This document shows positions 10,996 through 12,500 of a stretch of 12,500 nucleotides of DNA, piece after piece. A model generated the notes under the pieces. It did no database searches and was not told where the DNA came from. It saw nothing but the letters and a program-made list of their open reading frames with translations. Within the stretch, counting starts at the first letter, position 1; each line of letters begins with the position of its first letter. The position numbers were made by a program, and so were the translations under genes. Origin of the DNA: Botryococcus braunii (taxonomy: Eukaryota > Chlorophyta > Trebouxiophyceae); assembly GCA_002005505.1 (NCBI GenBank), contig KV908366.1:52501-65000 (forward strand), written 5' to 3'.

Positions 10996-12500
10996 ATGAC
11001 GTATTCAATTAGTAGGCCATGTCTCATTTACAGTTCGCAGCCTTTATACAGGCGAGCATCAGCGCATACCCGTACACAGACCCGGGGAAACCTTTGGAAC
11101 AGGAGGTGGCCGACCCGGCACATCGCCAATGTGTATTTAGATGAACAAGGCATTGAGCACTACGTCGCCTTTGAAACAGAAGATGAGGAAAGCTGGGATT
11201 CTAAGTATGGGGAAGATGCCATACTGGACTTTGGCGTGTCTATAGAACAAGGCCCAAGAGACACGATGGAAGACTTCGTAACAATCGTCCCAAAGGCCAG
11301 ATGCGGCTTCTTGTTTGCAGGTGCGCAGTACCTGTGCCTTTCGGGCTGCTACTTATTGGCAATTCTTCTGGAAAGCGCTGGGGAATGCTTTCAGTTGGCC
11401 TTCACATGTTTCATTTGAAATGCACATCACCATGCAGTCCTGCTGCGGGACGACTGTGAGGGAACCAGAATATCTTCCTGGTGGAATTCTGTTACAAATT
11501 AGCCAGCTGTCAAACCTTGCATTATCTTCAAGGTAGAAAAGTTTTGAGCCTAAGAAAAGCCAGCCACACTTAAAAGTCAACAAGTCCAGTTTGCATCAGC
11601 TTGAGGATGGTTTAAAATTGTTATGAGAAGCAAAGCTCGTTGGCAATATTGGCAACACTGCTGGCGGTGTTGTAGGCGTTTTCGATGGGCACGGAGGCAC
11701 AGTGGCAGCAGAGTACCTCAGCGTCAACCTATACTGGGTGTTTTCAGAATCCCTGGATGAGGACGAGTATGGCAAGGAGCGTCCAGTATCAGGTGAGTAT
11801 CTCCTACCTAGCAACTGCACTGCCTTTCACACTCTTGACACCTTGGAGGATCGATGAGTGTATGCTCACAAAGTTTGTCAAGCGTGGGATGATTTTCATC
11901 ACACATAGGGAAAGGTCAGCCAGCAGGCCTGCTGCACCTTTGGTGCTGCATGACAAACCACAAGCCAGGAGGATGTGTGTGATTCATGAGTGCGAACTTG
12001 GCAAAGTCTGCTGAGGTGGAACATTCACCATGTAAGAACCATGTTCTTCTAGCTACTGCAAATGCTGTACGTTGTTGGTTGAAGAATCTGAGAGGCAGTA
12101 ACCATAACTATGCAAGGTATCCCTTACTCATGAATGGTGTTCATCAACCGGATTCTGTATTTAACAGTGGTACAGCGGACCATCATATCCTTAACATGAG
12201 GCTCCACCAGTACACCGTAGTTGAGTACACCCTGACTGGACTATTGCGGCAACATGCTGTACCGCTTTAACAATGCAACATGCTGTACGGCCTAAGCAAC
12301 CGCATGGCCAAGCATACACAGGGAGTGTGGCGCTAGGGGTTGATCACCTCTGGCGTCATAGTGATTTTGTGTAGAGGTCGTTAACATCGATGTTGTAAGG
12401 GAAAACATAATTCTGTGCGTTTATCCTGAGGCACTGCATCCACTCCAGGAATGGTACGAACAGAGGCAGAGATTGCGAATGGGGCAGAGGGAACGGGCGA
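10996..12500 (+). CDS. PP2C-type protein phosphatase, probable plastid form (gene D), N-terminal part
   Basis: Exons 10996-11320 and 11676-11792 are firm. A third piece, 12449-12500, is tentative and runs off the window. Exon 1 ends phase 1 before GTGCGC; exon 2 starts GC after TTGTAG, giving the seamless join GFLFA-GVFDGHGG; exon 2 ends phase 1 before GTGAGT. The start ATG at 10996 opens MTYSISRPCLIYSSQPLYRR, Ser/Arg-rich and acid-free like a chloroplast transit peptide. PP2C motif 1 is DFGVSIEQGPRDTMEDFV (78-95). Motif 2 is GVFDGHGG (109-116), followed by AAEYL. E92, D93, D112 and G113 fall at the conserved metal-site positions of PPM phosphatases. Acidic stretches (ETEDEESWD; ESLDEDEYG) flank the motifs. 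Plastid PP2Cs include the LHCII phosphatase TAP38/PPH1, but the visible part does not show which member this is. The catalytic core's second half lies beyond the window. Confidence 0.8.
11793..12448 (+). other. Putative intron 2 of the PP2C gene
   Basis: Starts GTGAGTAT and may end CACTCCAG at 12448. The phase-1 continuation into 12449 stays open to the window edge (GMVRTEAEIANGAEGTG) but has no PP2C motif, so this boundary is uncertain. The region holds a 14-bp direct repeat, GCAACATGCTGTAC at 12249-12262 and 12275-12288, and no long repeat array. Confidence 0.35.

Overview
The window looks like nuclear DNA of a photosynthetic eukaryote, most likely a chlorophyte green alga. Genes are split into short exons joined by GT-AG introns. 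Encoded products include a twin-arginine thylakoid-lumen protein of the Psb27 type and a plant-type small zinc-finger protein. Introns and spacers are packed with very long CA/GT and CT/GA tracts, C/G homopolymers and minisatellites. Moderate GC with such repeat-loaded introns recalls Dunaliella-like volvocaleans, but that species guess is inference only. There are no prokaryotic operons, rRNA, convincing tRNA genes or CRISPR arrays.

Four split genes can be reconstructed by joining exons whose phases agree and whose products are family-like. (A) Minus strand, 2193 to 1 (runs off the left edge): a conserved plant/algal-type, probably plastid-targeted protein of unknown function, in three exons. 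(B) Plus strand, 2581-5394: a complete five-exon, 203-residue Psb27-type photosystem II assembly protein. (C) Minus strand, 10372-8820: a complete four-exon, 79-residue C2H2 zinc-finger protein of the plant MGGGNAQK type (At2g23090/ZNF706-like). (D) Plus strand, 10996 to the right edge: the N-terminal half of a PP2C-type Ser/Thr phosphatase with a transit-peptide-like N-terminus.

The layout is two divergent pairs. A and B start 387 bp apart. C and D start 623 bp apart. The converging 3' ends of B and C are separated by about 3.4 kb with no supported gene, filled with a 64-bp minisatellite, a 73-bp repeat, CA/C tracts, small duplications and a 27-bp BamHI-type minisatellite just past the stop of C.

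The most unusual signal is in the introns. In three introns of two genes (A intron 1, B introns 2 and 4) tandem duplications include or abut the 3' splice site, producing arrays of decoy or decayed acceptors. A fourth (A intron 2) has a 39-bp minisatellite beginning about 60 bp from its acceptor. Gene A also has a 5' splice site made from the edge of a CT microsatellite, and gene C carries a roughly 390-bp pure polypyrimidine/polypurine tract in the intron before its last nine codons.
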